Positions 46,753 to 55,727 of a DNA stretch of 64,000 bases are shown here, piece after piece; the stretch's first letter is position 1, and each line of letters begins with the position of its first letter. The notes under the pieces were generated by a model. That model was not told where the DNA came from and did no database searches. It was given only the letters and a program-made list of their open reading frames with translations. A program made the position numbers and the translations under genes. Origin of the DNA: a bacterium (lineage in GTDB: Bacteria; Myxococcota_A; UBA9160; UBA4427); contig JANSYR010000006.1 in NCBI GenBank assembly GCA_024742285.1, positions 1 through 64,000 of the forward strand. Reading direction: 5' to 3'.

Positions 46753-47924
46753 GAAGAACTCCCCGACGACTCGAGAATGAAGGGCACCGTGACGGCGCCC
46801 CCGTGATCGTCGTAAGTGAGAACGTTGACGGTCAAGAAGTGCAGACCAGGCGACAAGTCATCCACCGCCAGGGTGAAATTGAATGGGCTTGACCCCTCCT
46901 CCTCTTCGAAGAGGAAAACCGAGTCAAGAAAAAACATCACCTCGAATCCTCCCGATACCAGGTTGGGAAGATCCTCAGGATCGAGCGTGACCCGCACTGT
47001 CGCCGGCCCCGAAATCTTCGCGACGCCGCCAGACGAGAGGCCATCCGGGTCAACAAGCTCCACCGCGAATCTAGGGTCGTGACAGTCGCGCGGCGCGTGC
47101 AGCGCATGCCTAAATCCGCTTCGAAAAGCCGATGTCTCGCCCTGCCGCGGCGAACGCTCGTCGTGTGCCGCAGGAACGACAATCGCGTTGCGGCCCAAGG
47201 CATATGCATGCATGGAGAAGCGAACGCGCGAGTCGCCGGACATGTCCAACACACCCGAGCTGTCGGTTCCGTCCCAGACCACCTCATACTCACCTGCGGC
47301 CTGCGGCTGCCAATCGTGAATCGTCCGCAGCAGCGGCAGTCCCTGCAGCATGGCGCGCAAGCGCACACGTGCCGGCTCCGGCAGCGCATAGGAGACGCGA
47401 CCGGACGCATCGTCGAAGGTAAACCGCATCGGCAGAACCTCTTCGCCCCCATCGACTGGATCGGCCCCATAGGCCGCAACGAGCTGTCCATTCTGAGCCA
47501 GCACACCGATCGCGTAGAAGTAGACGCCGGGACCGACCATCGCGCCGCCTTGGTCGGCGCCATCCCACTCGGCGAGCTGGCGCCCCTTCTCCCTTACATC
47601 GAGCTCCATCAGCCTTATCGCGGTCCCGCTCTCGTCATAGATGACGATGACGGGCTTGCCCTTTGCACGCAGGGTGAACGAAAGCTCATACGTGGCGCCA
47701 TCACCCGGCACAAAGAGAAATGGGCGCCCCGAGACGCGTCCGATCCGCTGACCACCAACCTGATTCCAGGAAGCGTCGAATCTGGAGAGTGCTTCCGAAG
47801 CTTCGGGTAACTCCTTCACGGCGCGAGACGCACACCCTGCGACAATGGTCGCGAGCAGTAGGGCGACGATGGCCACCAACATCCGCTCTTCGCCTCGCTC
47901 GCCGCGCGCGTTTTTCCTTGTCAC
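46749..47924 (-). CDS. lipoprotein with FlgD-like Ig repeats
   Basis: About 391 residues from a GTG at 47,922-47,924 whose GTGA overlaps the upstream stop; ATG 47,882 is the alternative. The lipobox is LLATIVAGC. The mature part holds beta-rich modules with the FlgD-Ig pattern (WDGADQGGAMVGPGVYFYAI and WDGTDSSGVLDMSGDSRVRF) also found in the giant protein of this operon. It has a C-terminal Ig-like domain (LSPGLHFLTVNVLTYDDHGG). Probably outer-membrane anchored and part of the same surface assembly. Confidence 0.82.
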   Translation of the reverse strand: MTRKNARGERGEERMLVAIVALLLATIVAGCASRAVKELPEASEALSRFDASWNQVGGQRIGRVSGRPFLFVPGDGATYELSFTLRAKGKPVIVIYDESGTAIRLMELDVREKGRQLAEWDGADQGGAMVGPGVYFYAIGVLAQNGQLVAAYGADPVDGGEEVLPMRFTFDDASGRVSYALPEPARVRLRAMLQGLPLLRTIHDWQPQAAGEYEVVWDGTDSSGVLDMSGDSRVRFSMHAYALGRNAIVVPAAHDERSPRQGETSAFRSGFRHALHAPRDCHDPRFAVELVDPDGLSSGGVAKISGPATVRVTLDPEDLPNLVSGGFEVMFFLDSVFLFEEEEGSSPFNFTLAVDDLSPGLHFLTVNVLTYDDHGGAVTVPFILESSGSSS

Positions 47925-48817
47925 GGCTGAACCTCGAGAATCGTCCATTCGGGATCCAACGCGACGATGTCACCCCCCCAGAAAGGCTGCTGGTGCTCGC
48001 CGGCCCTGGACATCTTCCACACATGGGGCTGACCGTCTTGCACCCGGACATACGCGATCTGCTCGCCAGTAGGAGACCAGGACGGCGACATCTCCGCGTC
48101 CGTCGAATCCGTAAGGCGACGAACGAATCCGAACCTCGTTCTGCGCCAGATATCGAAGTTCCCTGCGGCCGACGACGAGAAGAGCAGACCGGTCCCACTA
48201 GGTGCCGCTGCCGGCTCCAGAGCCCGAGAGTGCTCTTCCATGATTGCTTCGGGCTTCGGGTCGCTTCCCAAGGAAACTCGAAAAAGCTCGGCGCGACTGC
48301 CCGCGCTCGCGCTGGAGTACACGAGCTCCCGACCGCTCGGAGCCCACGAGTAGTGACGAATAAAGCCAGAAGAGGGCGTAACCAGGCGAGGCGACGCGTC
48401 GTCCGAGTCGAGAATGACGATCGCACTTCGATCATCGACATCCGTCCGAATCCGAGCGAGCGCAAGTCGACGTCCCGTCGGCGACGGCCTCGGCGTCAGT
48501 GCGGGCCAGAGGTCGGGCCGAAACGGCGCTTCGCCTCCGCTTTGGAGGTCGAGAACAAACAGCCGGTCGTTCCCGTCGCGGAAGAACACCCGTCGCCCAT
48601 CAGACGCCGGACGCCTCTTGTCGAAGCCGGACGTCGTTAGCCTCCGATGGGTGCGGTCTCGGACGTCGAATACCCAGACCTGCCAATACTGCATATCAAG
48701 CCGGCTGTAGATGATCGCCTCACGACCACTCTCCGCCGGACGATTTGCATGGCCACCCGCGCAACCGAATGCGAGGATGCCGATAACCAGGGCAACGCTC
48801 GACGTTCCGCGCATCAC
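47921..48817 (-). CDS. TolB/WD40-like beta-propeller lipoprotein
   Basis: 298 residues; lipoprotein signal (VALVIGILAFGC). Repeated propeller blades: SRLDMQYWQVWVFDVRDRTHRRL, RRPASDGRRVFFRDG, PRPSPTGRRLALARI, YSWAPSGRELVYSS and SPSWSPTGEQIAYVRV, each with the S-P-x-G-x-x-hydrophobic pattern of TolB-type propellers. Likely an anchored periplasmic scaffold. It is followed by the FlgD-like lipoprotein with overlapping stop/start and preceded, three bases away, by the giant protein gene. Confidence 0.85.
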   Translation of the reverse strand: MMRGTSSVALVIGILAFGCAGGHANRPAESGREAIIYSRLDMQYWQVWVFDVRDRTHRRLTTSGFDKRRPASDGRRVFFRDGNDRLFVLDLQSGGEAPFRPDLWPALTPRPSPTGRRLALARIRTDVDDRSAIVILDSDDASPRLVTPSSGFIRHYSWAPSGRELVYSSASAGSRAELFRVSLGSDPKPEAIMEEHSRALEPAAAPSGTGLLFSSSAAGNFDIWRRTRFGFVRRLTDSTDAEMSPSWSPTGEQIAYVRVQDGQPHVWKMSRAGEHQQPFWGGDIVALDPEWTILEVQP

Positions 48818-48820
48818 GGG

Positions 48821-51800
48821 TCAGGGGCAGTTGCAAGCGGCGGAGCCGCCAAGCGGTTCAGCCGGGATACGTGTGTCTACGCGAAATACGAGGTCCTCGG
48901 CAACGAATTCGCCCGTCACCTGATCCTCGATCTCGACCCGAACGCGGTACTTGCCGATCAGTGTTGTCACGGCCCCGCTCTCGTCCAACCCGTCCCACTC
49001 GAGAAAATGCGACCCGGCCGCAAAGGATGTATTCGACTCGAGCGTCCGAATGAGCTGATTGTTGGGGCTATAGACATCGACGTCGACGGTCGCCGGCCGC
49101 AACAGCTCGAAGAAGATCCGCGTCGACTGGCCAAAGACGGGCCGAAAAAGGTAGGGATTGAGGGCGAGCCGACGGATCTCCGCCGGGGGAGTCCTCACGA
49201 TTACGCTGTCCCTTTCGAGAGGCTCCGGGACTTCGAGGTATACGGTGTATGCGAGACCCGACTCCGAGAATTGACGATTCTCGTCGCGCGCGTTCCACAC
49301 CAAGGAGACAGGGCCGCTCGGGACGACCTCGTTTCCAAGGAGGGTCACGACACGATCGGGCGTCGGCGACGCCGTCGCACAGTCGCTACTCACCTGCACC
49401 TGAGGAGGATCGGGGTTCTGGGGGTCATCACCCGGTTCAAAGAGGCAGACCTTGACCGTGTGCCTGCCGGGATAATTCATCGTGTAGTCGATCTCGAGCC
49501 ACTCGTTCATGAACGTCGAGATCGGTTCCGGCATACCGCTCAGCGAGCTCCCACCATTCTCGAATCCGTTGAATTGGGCCGGGAATTGCCACAACGGCGG
49601 ATCGCCAATCGCGCGATCGTTGCCATCGTTGAGCACGACACTTCGACCGCTGGCGTCTGTTGCGGAGATCTCGACAAAGTACGCACCATTCGGCGCCACG
49701 GAGACCGGCACTTCGTCGGTGGTCCCGTCCCAAACTACCGAGTGGGGAGTGCCTCCAGTCCTTGACTCGTTGTCGACAAGCAGCTTTGTCGTCGCGCCGA
49801 GACCGGACGGTTTTAGCTCGACGGTGACGTCCGCATCGGCGGACAACTCGTAGGTGATCTGCACCTGCTCGCCAGCAAGCGGATCGATCACTTCTCGATC
49901 GAACTCCAACGAAACCACTTCAAGACGATCGACCGTCACGTCGACTCCAGTCTCGCTGGTGTTGCCGACCGCATCCGAGACCTGGAGTACGATCCGGATC
50001 GTGTCCTCTTCGGAGTATCTGGCTTCCGTCCCGTTGTCGCTTGGCAGAAATCCAAGAAGCCCGCTCTGCACATTCCCCGTATCGTTCGCGAACTCGTCGA
50101 AGTCCACTGGATCAAGGCCCGCTCCCCAGAGCAGCCGATAGTCTCCTGGATGATCGTCGTCGATGGTTCCGCGCACTTCCACGGGGCCGTAGTTCACGAT
50201 CGGCGTGAGACTGTTCGGCGTCTCGATGGCCGCCACCGGCGGCGTCAGATCAACGACGACCGAACCACCTGAGGCTACGTACTGCGCGCCATCAAGACTC
50301 GCCGTGAGTCGAAAGTCATAGATTCCGTCGGAAATGGTCCCCGAGGACACCTGTCCGGACCATTCTCCAACCGCAGAACGTCCACTCCCGGTGAACTGAT
50401 TGACCACGGAGCCACCCGACAAGACGTCGAGAGTCCAGCTTGCATCGTCCAGACTCAAACCTGCTTCGATCGACACCTTGTCGAACGCGCCGTCGTTGTT
50501 AGGAGAGAAAACCGCCAAGGACGCGGCCGGAGCCGACGCGTGCAGAACGCGCACCGTCCTGTCGGTAACGGCGGTTCCACCTGGCGAGTCCACTTCGAGT
50601 CTCACCGTGTAGATCCCATTGATCTCAGCCGACGCGTCCCACGAAACGAGCTGGCCGTTTGCCGGGACCGAAGCGATATCGCATGCGGGCGGATCGCCGG
50701 GTTGGCCACCCGCGGGCGATTCGCAAATCGTCGAAAACGCGGACTCCGCGGGGCTGTAGCCGTAAGCCTGTTTGATGCGATAGGCGGTCGCGCCAGCCCC
50801 TGCGGCTTCGCCCACGATCGCGATCGGACCCGCGGCCGCAACGCCGAGTTCAGCTGGCGCCGTGAGGCGGGCCACAGGCAGCGCGGAGTTGATCTCGACA
50901 GTTCCGACAACATCCGGCGCCGCAGCTACTGCGGCTCCAGCGCGATCTGCACTCAGAGTTACTTCGTACACACCGTCGGCGAGTGCGTTTTCCGGCGAGC
51001 CACCATCACCGCCCGACCACGGCTGCGAGACTGATGAAGCAGTCTCAGAGAAGGTCCGGACCACTTGCCCGCCCGTGTTCCGAACGTCGATCGTCCAGTC
51101 TACGGACTCGCTGAACTCGGCGGAGAAAACCGTCTCCGAACTCAGCCCGACAGACGGAAACTCGAGCGGTCCAAATGCCGCTGAGTCGACGAAGGGCTCC
51201 GTGCTCCCGATATTCACCGGGCTAGCCAGCCACGGATTCGAGAGGGTACCCGGAGCCTGAGGCGGACCAGGGTCTACTTCGATGTCGCCTGGAGCGGGAC
51301 CACCCGCAGCTCCCCACCAGTTGGCTCGCGAGTCGATGAGGACCGGGGATTCGGTAAAGAGGGCCGCGTCGAAGTTCCCCGAGAGGTTGTTCCCACGAAG
51401 TAGCGCCGGTTCGCCGTTTCCTCGAACCGCAATCGCATACTGGAAATTCGAGATCTCGTTGCCGACGATCAGGGGGTTGCAGTCGAAGGTGATCCCTCTC
51501 GGGCTTGCGCTCCCGCCCGACGCTCCGGGACCAACTATGGTATTGGCGCGAATCAGCGGGCGCGCTTCCGGCTCGTCGCACACGATGCCGTCGTCAGCGT
51601 CGCCGGTAAGCGTGATCGTGTTTCGCTCAATCGTGGGAGACGCGTGGTCCACCCTGACACCGTCTGCGCCGGCGAGCGACAGTACGATCTCGCTGTCCAG
51701 TAGGTAGAGATCGCTCGTCGACGTCGCCGCTGAGAAATCGTAGTGGACAGCACGCGCGACACTGCCTCCCCCGATTCCTTCGACTCGGATCCATTGGAGC

Positions 51801-54800
51801 ATGGAGCCAGATATCGCTCCATCTTGGTATCGAATCCCGCGCCAGGCTGACGTAATCGGACCGAAGACGATCTCGTTCCCGCTCGCGCCTACCGCGGTGA
51901 TCGTGCCCTTGAACGAAGCCGCCTCACTTCCTGCGCCACCAATGTCGATAAACTCGCCGCCACCTACGCGGATCTCAGAGCCCGCCTCAATCCCGAACAA
52001 GACAGGGCTCGACGCTCCGACCAGAAGGCCGTCTGGAAGGTGATAGCGGAACTGTTTCCACAATCCGCTTCTCGACAGGTTCGGTGGATCGACACCCTGG
52101 GAATCACTCGCTTCTACGTAGCTCGACGAGTTCGCACCGTTGATCAAGGAACCCTCCATCAAGCGGGCCACAAGATTCGGATGAACTGAGATCTGGCGAG
52201 CAGACGAGTACCCGTCGAAAATGACGTTCTCAAAGACCGCGGCGGCATTATCATCCGGATAGTAGACACCGCTTTCCAGCGTCGAATTCAGGATCGACGC
52301 CACTCCGCCATCTTCGCCTTCAACCGCGAATTGCGACGAACCCGGCGAGATCGTCCATCCGTCGAGCCGCGGCTGCCCGCCGACGACCTCAATGCCTGCG
52401 TAGGCTCCGCTCTGAATCGTCCCGTTCCGTAGTGATATCGATGACGAGACATCGACGAGACGAAGGCTCGAAGTAACAAACTCCTGCGTCTGACCAACTC
52501 CCACATCCTTGATCACAACATGGTCGAGCTCGGTAGCGGGTAGCGCGGACTCGAGAATACGAATTCCCCGCCAACCCGGTTCGCCGTCGTCCAAGAACTC
52601 CTCGAATACGATCGGCTCTGCGGCTGTTCCCCTGGCGACAAGGCCACCGGGCTTCTGCAGGTTCGAACTGCCGACTTCGAGCTCGCGGTTGTGATCGAAC
52701 TGAAGCACGGTCCCCGGAGCGAGCGTCAACACCGGCTCATCGTCGCCCGTGATGTAGAGCTCCACGTCAATTCGGTAGTTGAATTTGGGCCAGGCGCCGC
52801 TTCGACGGACGTAGCTGCTCCTCACCTCAACGTGACTATCCACCGCCTCGCCGGTAATCGTCGAAGTGTTCATGATGTCGGCAACAAGCGAGGCATCGAT
52901 CCGAAGAGGCGAATGGCTTCCGTAGTTCTCAAACGTCAGATCGCGATAGAGGGCGCCGTCCGCGTCGTGCTCCACGCGGATCCCGCCGGACGCGACAAGG
53001 TCGGTCAGGGTGATATTCGGCAGCCCAACCGTTCGAATGCTGTGATAACGGGGAGAGCCACCAGACCAGGTCGGTACAACAATCGACCAGTGATCAATCT
53101 CTGGCGCGCCGCCTTCAACCAGAATACCGTCGTCGAGGGTGTTGGATATCGAGCCATGGCGCAGGGGTACTTCGGCGCCGAGGTCGCGGAGTTCCACTGC
53201 CGCGAGCCCTCCAGCGCCGGCGTCGGAGATCGACACGTAGTCGAAGCGCCCCCCGGAGAGCACGTTCTCGTCAAAGAGAAGACCATCCCAGGCGCCGGGC
53301 GCCGAGGACGCGCCACGCATCTGGATCTCTGCAGCCTCGACTCCAAGGGCGTTGATTCCGCCGGACTCGTGGGGCGTCGAGATCGAGAGAGAGGCGCCAC
53401 CTGTGAAGACGACTTCGACGCCCGGCTCGATTGCTAGAACTGCGCCCGCCCGCACCGAACGGTCTCCTGAAACGGTGTAGGGGCTATTGAGAAGAGTCCA
53501 GGTGGTCGACGCGACGACGTCCGTATTTATGCTCACAGGCCCGGTGCTCGGCGCCGGTACGCCAGATCTTTCGACCGAGTCTGCAGTCTCGCTTCCTTCG
53601 ATCGCGCGAACCACGTAGTAGTACGGCTGGCCGTTTACGACTGCCGCGTCGTCGAAGCTCGTCCATGTCGTGGGTGACGGAGTGATGAGCGAATAGGGCC
53701 CGCCCGGAACATCAGCGCGATAGACGTTATACCCCGTGACAAGCGAGGAAGGGACCGGCTCCCAATCCAACACGAGCCTCGAGTCACCAACGTATACGTC
53801 CAGATCGCTGGGCGGACCGGCCGAACCCAAGAAATTTGAAACCGCCGGGCGACAAACGGGCTCTGGCCACGGCGACACCCTTTCCGCAAGCGCATCCGCC
53901 AGGAGGTCGAGATCGTCCTGCAAACAATCATCTGGGGTCCCAACCAGACTGCACTTGCTCGGCGAGGGCAGGCTGGCGAGCTGCCCTCCGACGAAGCGCC
54001 TCAGAAGCGCAAGATCACGAACATCGACGTCGCCATCGTTGTCGACGTCTCCGCATTGGCAAGCATCGCCGATGCCATCCGGTTCGCGGATCCCAGCGCC
54101 GCTGGAGTCCTCCTGCATCGGATTTGCCACATAGGGACAGTTATCCCGGTAGTTTCGGATGCCGTCGTCGTCCCAGTCGAGGTCGTCCGCCGCGGTCGCT
54201 CGGCTCCCCGGAATCATCACCAAAAGAAACGCGAACAGAACGGACTTCCGAGCCACTCGCGACCGACCCACCAAGAGGACCATCGCGAGAAACGCAGTCG
54301 CGATCCCGACCGTGAGCTTCGGCTCTGGGACTCGTGCGATCGCAGCGGGGGCAACGTCTCGAATCTCGAGCGCAGCGTCCACGATCTCGGCTCGCTCGAT
54401 TCGGACCGTCCCGCCCTCCGAGATTGCCCCCGACGTAACGGTCACCTCTCCGGCGCGAACAGGTGGAAGACTGCCTGATACTGCGGACAGACCGTTTACT
54501 CGCAGGCGCCGCGACGTGAAGTCGTACTCTGTCTCAGATCCGAGCGTCTCGTCGAAATCAATAAACTCAACGCCGTCGCTGGTCACTAGGATGAGATCGA
54601 ACGCGCAAGTTTCAGCGCCATCGCCGTCAACGCACGGCGTACCGATCGCACTCGCCTGACTGGGTAGCTGCCACCCTGGGTACGTCTCCGAGGCGGCGTA
54701 GATGAACAGAGGTGACGACGCGTCCGGATCAACAGCGACTGGCCCGTCGTTGCCCTCCTCTCCGTTGTCCGTAGGGCTGGCAAACACTCTCGGCTGCGTC

Positions 54801-54904
54801 TGTGCCGTCGCGTCTCCGGGGACGAAAAGACGCGCAACGCTCAGCAGAGATACGACGGCGAAAACCGCCATTGCCAACTGGCACCGCCGAAGACCGCTAG
54901 TCAT
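48821..54904 (-). CDS. giant exported beta-helix/FlgD-Ig protein with internal PEP-CTERM motif
   Basis: About 2,027 residues. A signal peptide (MAVFAVVSLLSVARL) leads a first domain of about 190 residues that ends in VPEP (192-195), a hydrophobic helix (197-213) and RSR: a complete PEP-CTERM sorting tag. The chain does not stop but continues through a second hydrophobic segment (LFAFLLVMIPG, 223-233) into a thrombospondin type-3/dockerin-like Asp-rich region (DWDDDGIRNYRDNCPYV, GDVDNDGDVDVRDLALL). Next come an FnIII domain, a long right-handed parallel beta-helix, several FlgD-like Ig domains and a terminal CNCP. Start at ATG 54,904 (GGGAGGGG upstream), overlapping the preceding gene. Confidence 0.9.
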   Translation of the reverse strand: MTSGLRRCQLAMAVFAVVSLLSVARLFVPGDATAQTQPRVFASPTDNGEEGNDGPVAVDPDASSPLFIYAASETYPGWQLPSQASAIGTPCVDGDGAETCAFDLILVTSDGVEFIDFDETLGSETEYDFTSRRLRVNGLSAVSGSLPPVRAGEVTVTSGAISEGGTVRIERAEIVDAALEIRDVAPAAIARVPEPKLTVGIATAFLAMVLLVGRSRVARKSVLFAFLLVMIPGSRATAADDLDWDDDGIRNYRDNCPYVANPMQEDSSGAGIREPDGIGDACQCGDVDNDGDVDVRDLALLRRFVGGQLASLPSPSKCSLVGTPDDCLQDDLDLLADALAERVSPWPEPVCRPAVSNFLGSAGPPSDLDVYVGDSRLVLDWEPVPSSLVTGYNVYRADVPGGPYSLITPSPTTWTSFDDAAVVNGQPYYYVVRAIEGSETADSVERSGVPAPSTGPVSINTDVVASTTWTLLNSPYTVSGDRSVRAGAVLAIEPGVEVVFTGGASLSISTPHESGGINALGVEAAEIQMRGASSAPGAWDGLLFDENVLSGGRFDYVSISDAGAGGLAAVELRDLGAEVPLRHGSISNTLDDGILVEGGAPEIDHWSIVVPTWSGGSPRYHSIRTVGLPNITLTDLVASGGIRVEHDADGALYRDLTFENYGSHSPLRIDASLVADIMNTSTITGEAVDSHVEVRSSYVRRSGAWPKFNYRIDVELYITGDDEPVLTLAPGTVLQFDHNRELEVGSSNLQKPGGLVARGTAAEPIVFEEFLDDGEPGWRGIRILESALPATELDHVVIKDVGVGQTQEFVTSSLRLVDVSSSISLRNGTIQSGAYAGIEVVGGQPRLDGWTISPGSSQFAVEGEDGGVASILNSTLESGVYYPDDNAAAVFENVIFDGYSSARQISVHPNLVARLMEGSLINGANSSSYVEASDSQGVDPPNLSRSGLWKQFRYHLPDGLLVGASSPVLFGIEAGSEIRVGGGEFIDIGGAGSEAASFKGTITAVGASGNEIVFGPITSAWRGIRYQDGAISGSMLQWIRVEGIGGGSVARAVHYDFSAATSTSDLYLLDSEIVLSLAGADGVRVDHASPTIERNTITLTGDADDGIVCDEPEARPLIRANTIVGPGASGGSASPRGITFDCNPLIVGNEISNFQYAIAVRGNGEPALLRGNNLSGNFDAALFTESPVLIDSRANWWGAAGGPAPGDIEVDPGPPQAPGTLSNPWLASPVNIGSTEPFVDSAAFGPLEFPSVGLSSETVFSAEFSESVDWTIDVRNTGGQVVRTFSETASSVSQPWSGGDGGSPENALADGVYEVTLSADRAGAAVAAAPDVVGTVEINSALPVARLTAPAELGVAAAGPIAIVGEAAGAGATAYRIKQAYGYSPAESAFSTICESPAGGQPGDPPACDIASVPANGQLVSWDASAEINGIYTVRLEVDSPGGTAVTDRTVRVLHASAPAASLAVFSPNNDGAFDKVSIEAGLSLDDASWTLDVLSGGSVVNQFTGSGRSAVGEWSGQVSSGTISDGIYDFRLTASLDGAQYVASGGSVVVDLTPPVAAIETPNSLTPIVNYGPVEVRGTIDDDHPGDYRLLWGAGLDPVDFDEFANDTGNVQSGLLGFLPSDNGTEARYSEEDTIRIVLQVSDAVGNTSETGVDVTVDRLEVVSLEFDREVIDPLAGEQVQITYELSADADVTVELKPSGLGATTKLLVDNESRTGGTPHSVVWDGTTDEVPVSVAPNGAYFVEISATDASGRSVVLNDGNDRAIGDPPLWQFPAQFNGFENGGSSLSGMPEPISTFMNEWLEIDYTMNYPGRHTVKVCLFEPGDDPQNPDPPQVQVSSDCATASPTPDRVVTLLGNEVVPSGPVSLVWNARDENRQFSESGLAYTVYLEVPEPLERDSVIVRTPPAEIRRLALNPYLFRPVFGQSTRIFFELLRPATVDVDVYSPNNQLIRTLESNTSFAAGSHFLEWDGLDESGAVTTLIGKYRVRVEIEDQVTGEFVAEDLVFRVDTRIPAEPLGGSAACNCP

Positions 54905-55727
54905 TACCCCTCCCATTCTCACCCGGAGCTTGCTGGAAGTTCTTGAGTTCGAGACCGGTCGTGTTGGTCCGGAAACGGCCGGACGGAGCGCTTGGCTCCG
55001 AGGTCGCCGCGCGCACCCCTGAGAGAAGGGCTAGCCCAACGAGCATAAGTGCGGCCGGAGAAGGCTCGGGAACCCAGGTCACGTCAAGCCGGTCGAACGC
55101 GATACCGGCTGAACCGGGAGCGGGATGTTCAAAACCGAACTGGACCCAGGAAATAGAGTCCCAGAGGCGCGTGTCTCCGACGTCGACGACCGAGTTGAAG
55201 TCGATCGAGCCAATCGTCGTGATCGATAGATCGCCGCCACGATCAGAGCGAATGTAGACCTCACCGACGGAACCAGTCTCGAGAAGCTCGATATCCACCG
55301 AATTCGCGTTGAAGGGGCCTTCATCCCGACGGCCAATCCGCAACCACGAAAACGTTCGACTGGCAGCGGGTGACGTCGTTCGCAAGTAGTACTCAACGTC
55401 GCCATCGCCGTCGGGATCTCGACGACTCACACTTGAACCAGAGCCCTGGGCCCTCAGATTCGAGAATCGGTCGTCTTCCGTATACGGCCTGCCTCCCGGG
55501 TCGTTGTCGCCGAACTCGAACACGGCAGACTCTCCGCTGTTCGCGGACAGGAGGAACGCAGCGAGTACCCCCGCAAGAACACTGGTTCGACTACCGCTCG
55601 ACAGACTCGGGCCGACTGCGCAACAGGCACTGGAGACAGGTCTGCCGAGAGCACGAAGCAAAGTCTCAATGAGAATGAGACGCGGATTCAATTCGATTGC
55701 CCTCAATCTCAAGTCTCGGCTCGTCAC
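54897..55727 (-). CDS. PEP-CTERM protein
   Basis: About 276 residues if the GTG at 55,725-55,727 is used; the true start is uncertain and may be nearer the signal peptide (SVLAGVLAAFLLSANSGESA). The secreted domain is Asp/Ser-rich and beta-type (FNSVVDVGDTRLWDSISWVQF). The C-terminal tag is VPEPSPAALMLVGLALLSGVRAA, the PEP-CTERM motif for exosortase, but about 35 residues follow it instead of the usual few basic ones. Its stop lies inside the start of the giant gene (ATGACTAG). First gene of the surface operon. Confidence 0.78.
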   Translation of the reverse strand: MTSRDLRLRAIELNPRLILIETLLRALGRPVSSACCAVGPSLSSGSRTSVLAGVLAAFLLSANSGESAVFEFGDNDPGGRPYTEDDRFSNLRAQGSGSSVSRRDPDGDGDVEYYLRTTSPAASRTFSWLRIGRRDEGPFNANSVDIELLETGSVGEVYIRSDRGGDLSITTIGSIDFNSVVDVGDTRLWDSISWVQFGFEHPAPGSAGIAFDRLDVTWVPEPSPAALMLVGLALLSGVRAATSEPSAPSGRFRTNTTGLELKNFQQAPGENGRGND

